DNA of 58,485 bases from Caulobacter sp. BK020 (GTDB lineage Bacteria > Pseudomonadota > Alphaproteobacteria > Caulobacterales > Caulobacteraceae). Position 1 is the first letter of the stretch, and each line of letters opens with the position of its first letter. The position numbers and the translations under genes are program-made. The notes beneath the pieces were generated by a model, which was given only the letters and a program-made list of their open reading frames with translations, did not search any database and was not told where the DNA came from. The stretch is taken from assembly GCF_004342605.1 (NCBI RefSeq), contig NZ_SLZL01000024.1, forward strand, positions 1 to 58,485, written 5' to 3'. Below, piece by piece: positions 58,396-58,485 of the stretch.

Positions 58396-58485
58396 TCAGA
58401 TCTCGTAATCGATCTCGCCTTCGAGCCATGCGACGATGCGCTGTGCGGCCTGGACGGGGTCGAGCTTGGTGGTGTCGATGCGCAG
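58396..58485 (-). CDS. 3' end of an unidentified gene, perhaps a P-loop kinase (partial)
   Basis: The last 90 bases read on the minus strand give 29 residues beginning LRIDTTKLDPVQAAQRI and ending EGEIDYEI before TGA (58396-58398). An IDT..-(L/S)-P-x-x-A-x-x-I pattern at the C-terminus is common in small P-loop kinases of the shikimate-kinase or chloramphenicol-phosphotransferase type, but the piece is too short to be sure. It lies 25 bases upstream of the DUF1214-like gene and is probably part of the same run. Confidence 0.45.
   Translation of the reverse strand: MRIDTTKLDPVQAAQRIVAWLEGEIDYEI

Noticed and set aside
91..58485. A complete steroid degradation cluster
   Set aside because: Side-chain-type genes are present, but no 3-ketosteroid dehydrogenase, 9-alpha-hydroxylase or ring meta-cleavage dioxygenase gene was found, so a named substrate is not claimed.
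1..58485. CRISPR arrays, tRNA or rRNA genes, prophage
   Set aside because: No regularly spaced direct repeats, no cloverleaf-like sequences in the gaps, and no phage structural or integrase genes were seen.

Overview
The window is GC-rich DNA with G/C-biased third codon positions and tightly packed genes, many of them overlapping by the 4-base ATGA. Gene style and content (a large TonB receptor, repeated acyl-CoA dehydrogenase pairs, IclR regulators, DUF35-thiolase pairs) suggest an alphaproteobacterium, perhaps Caulobacterales. That placement is inference. No rRNA, tRNA, CRISPR array or phage genes are visible. The only mobile trace is the last 24 codons of an IS5-type transposase at the left edge.

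Layout. (A) 91-16501, minus: a 15-gene acyl-CoA catabolic run with three acyl-CoA dehydrogenase pairs, a thiolase, two crotonases, an MFE-2-like SDR, TesB, an acyl-CoA synthetase, a DUF35/aldolase-like pair and an atypical adenylate-forming ligase. (B) 16627-18923, plus: crotonase, OB-fold protein, aldolase-like thiolase. (C) 18986-24511, minus: an IclR regulator, then a separate run of class III CoA-transferase, two crotonases, an SDR and a GntR/HutC regulator. (D) 24706-29490, plus: crotonase, DUF35 protein, SCP-x-type thiolase, GTP cyclohydrolase I, hotdog thioesterase and, from its own promoter, an amidohydrolase. (E) 29536-34633: a second IclR gene divergent from an oxidation module (FAD oxidoreductase, GMC oxidoreductase, aldehyde dehydrogenase). 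(F) 34648-39231, minus: MaoC pair, acyl-CoA dehydrogenase pair, SDR plus a catalytically degenerate SDR. (G) 39394-49630: an SDR; a divergent PaaK-like ligase run with a degenerate partner and a SnoaL-like protein; an OYE-type flavin reductase, an SDR, FadB and a fifth dehydrogenase pair. (H) 49746-58485: TonB receptor, divergent SDR, and a run of DUF1214-like protein, P450, sulfotransferase and DUF1254/1214 protein.

Taken together this is a beta-oxidation island for bulky, branched or polycyclic acyl substrates. The architecture (heteromeric acyl-CoA dehydrogenases, paired MaoC hydratases, DUF35-assisted aldolases) is the one known from actinobacterial cholesterol side-chain degradation. No steroid ring-cleavage genes (KstD, KshAB, HsaABCD) are visible, so the substrate is not fixed. 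The TonB receptor would import it; the P450, GMC oxidoreductase, ALDH and OYE would prepare it; the ligases and CoA-transferase would activate it; the dehydrogenase pairs, MaoC/FadB, SDRs, thiolases and aldolases would shorten it.

Two patterns stand out. First, a 16-base palindrome, consensus [GT]ATCGC-N4-GCGAT[AC], recurs in most of the regulatory gaps, including those of the TonB receptor, FadB, the PaaK-like ligase and the second IclR gene. It looks like one operator tying the island into a single regulon. Second, many enzymes come as adjacent pairs in which one partner lacks the catalytic residues (five dehydrogenase pairs, the MaoC pair, the SDR pair, probably the ligase pair), and none of the six free-standing crotonases carries the classical glutamate pair.
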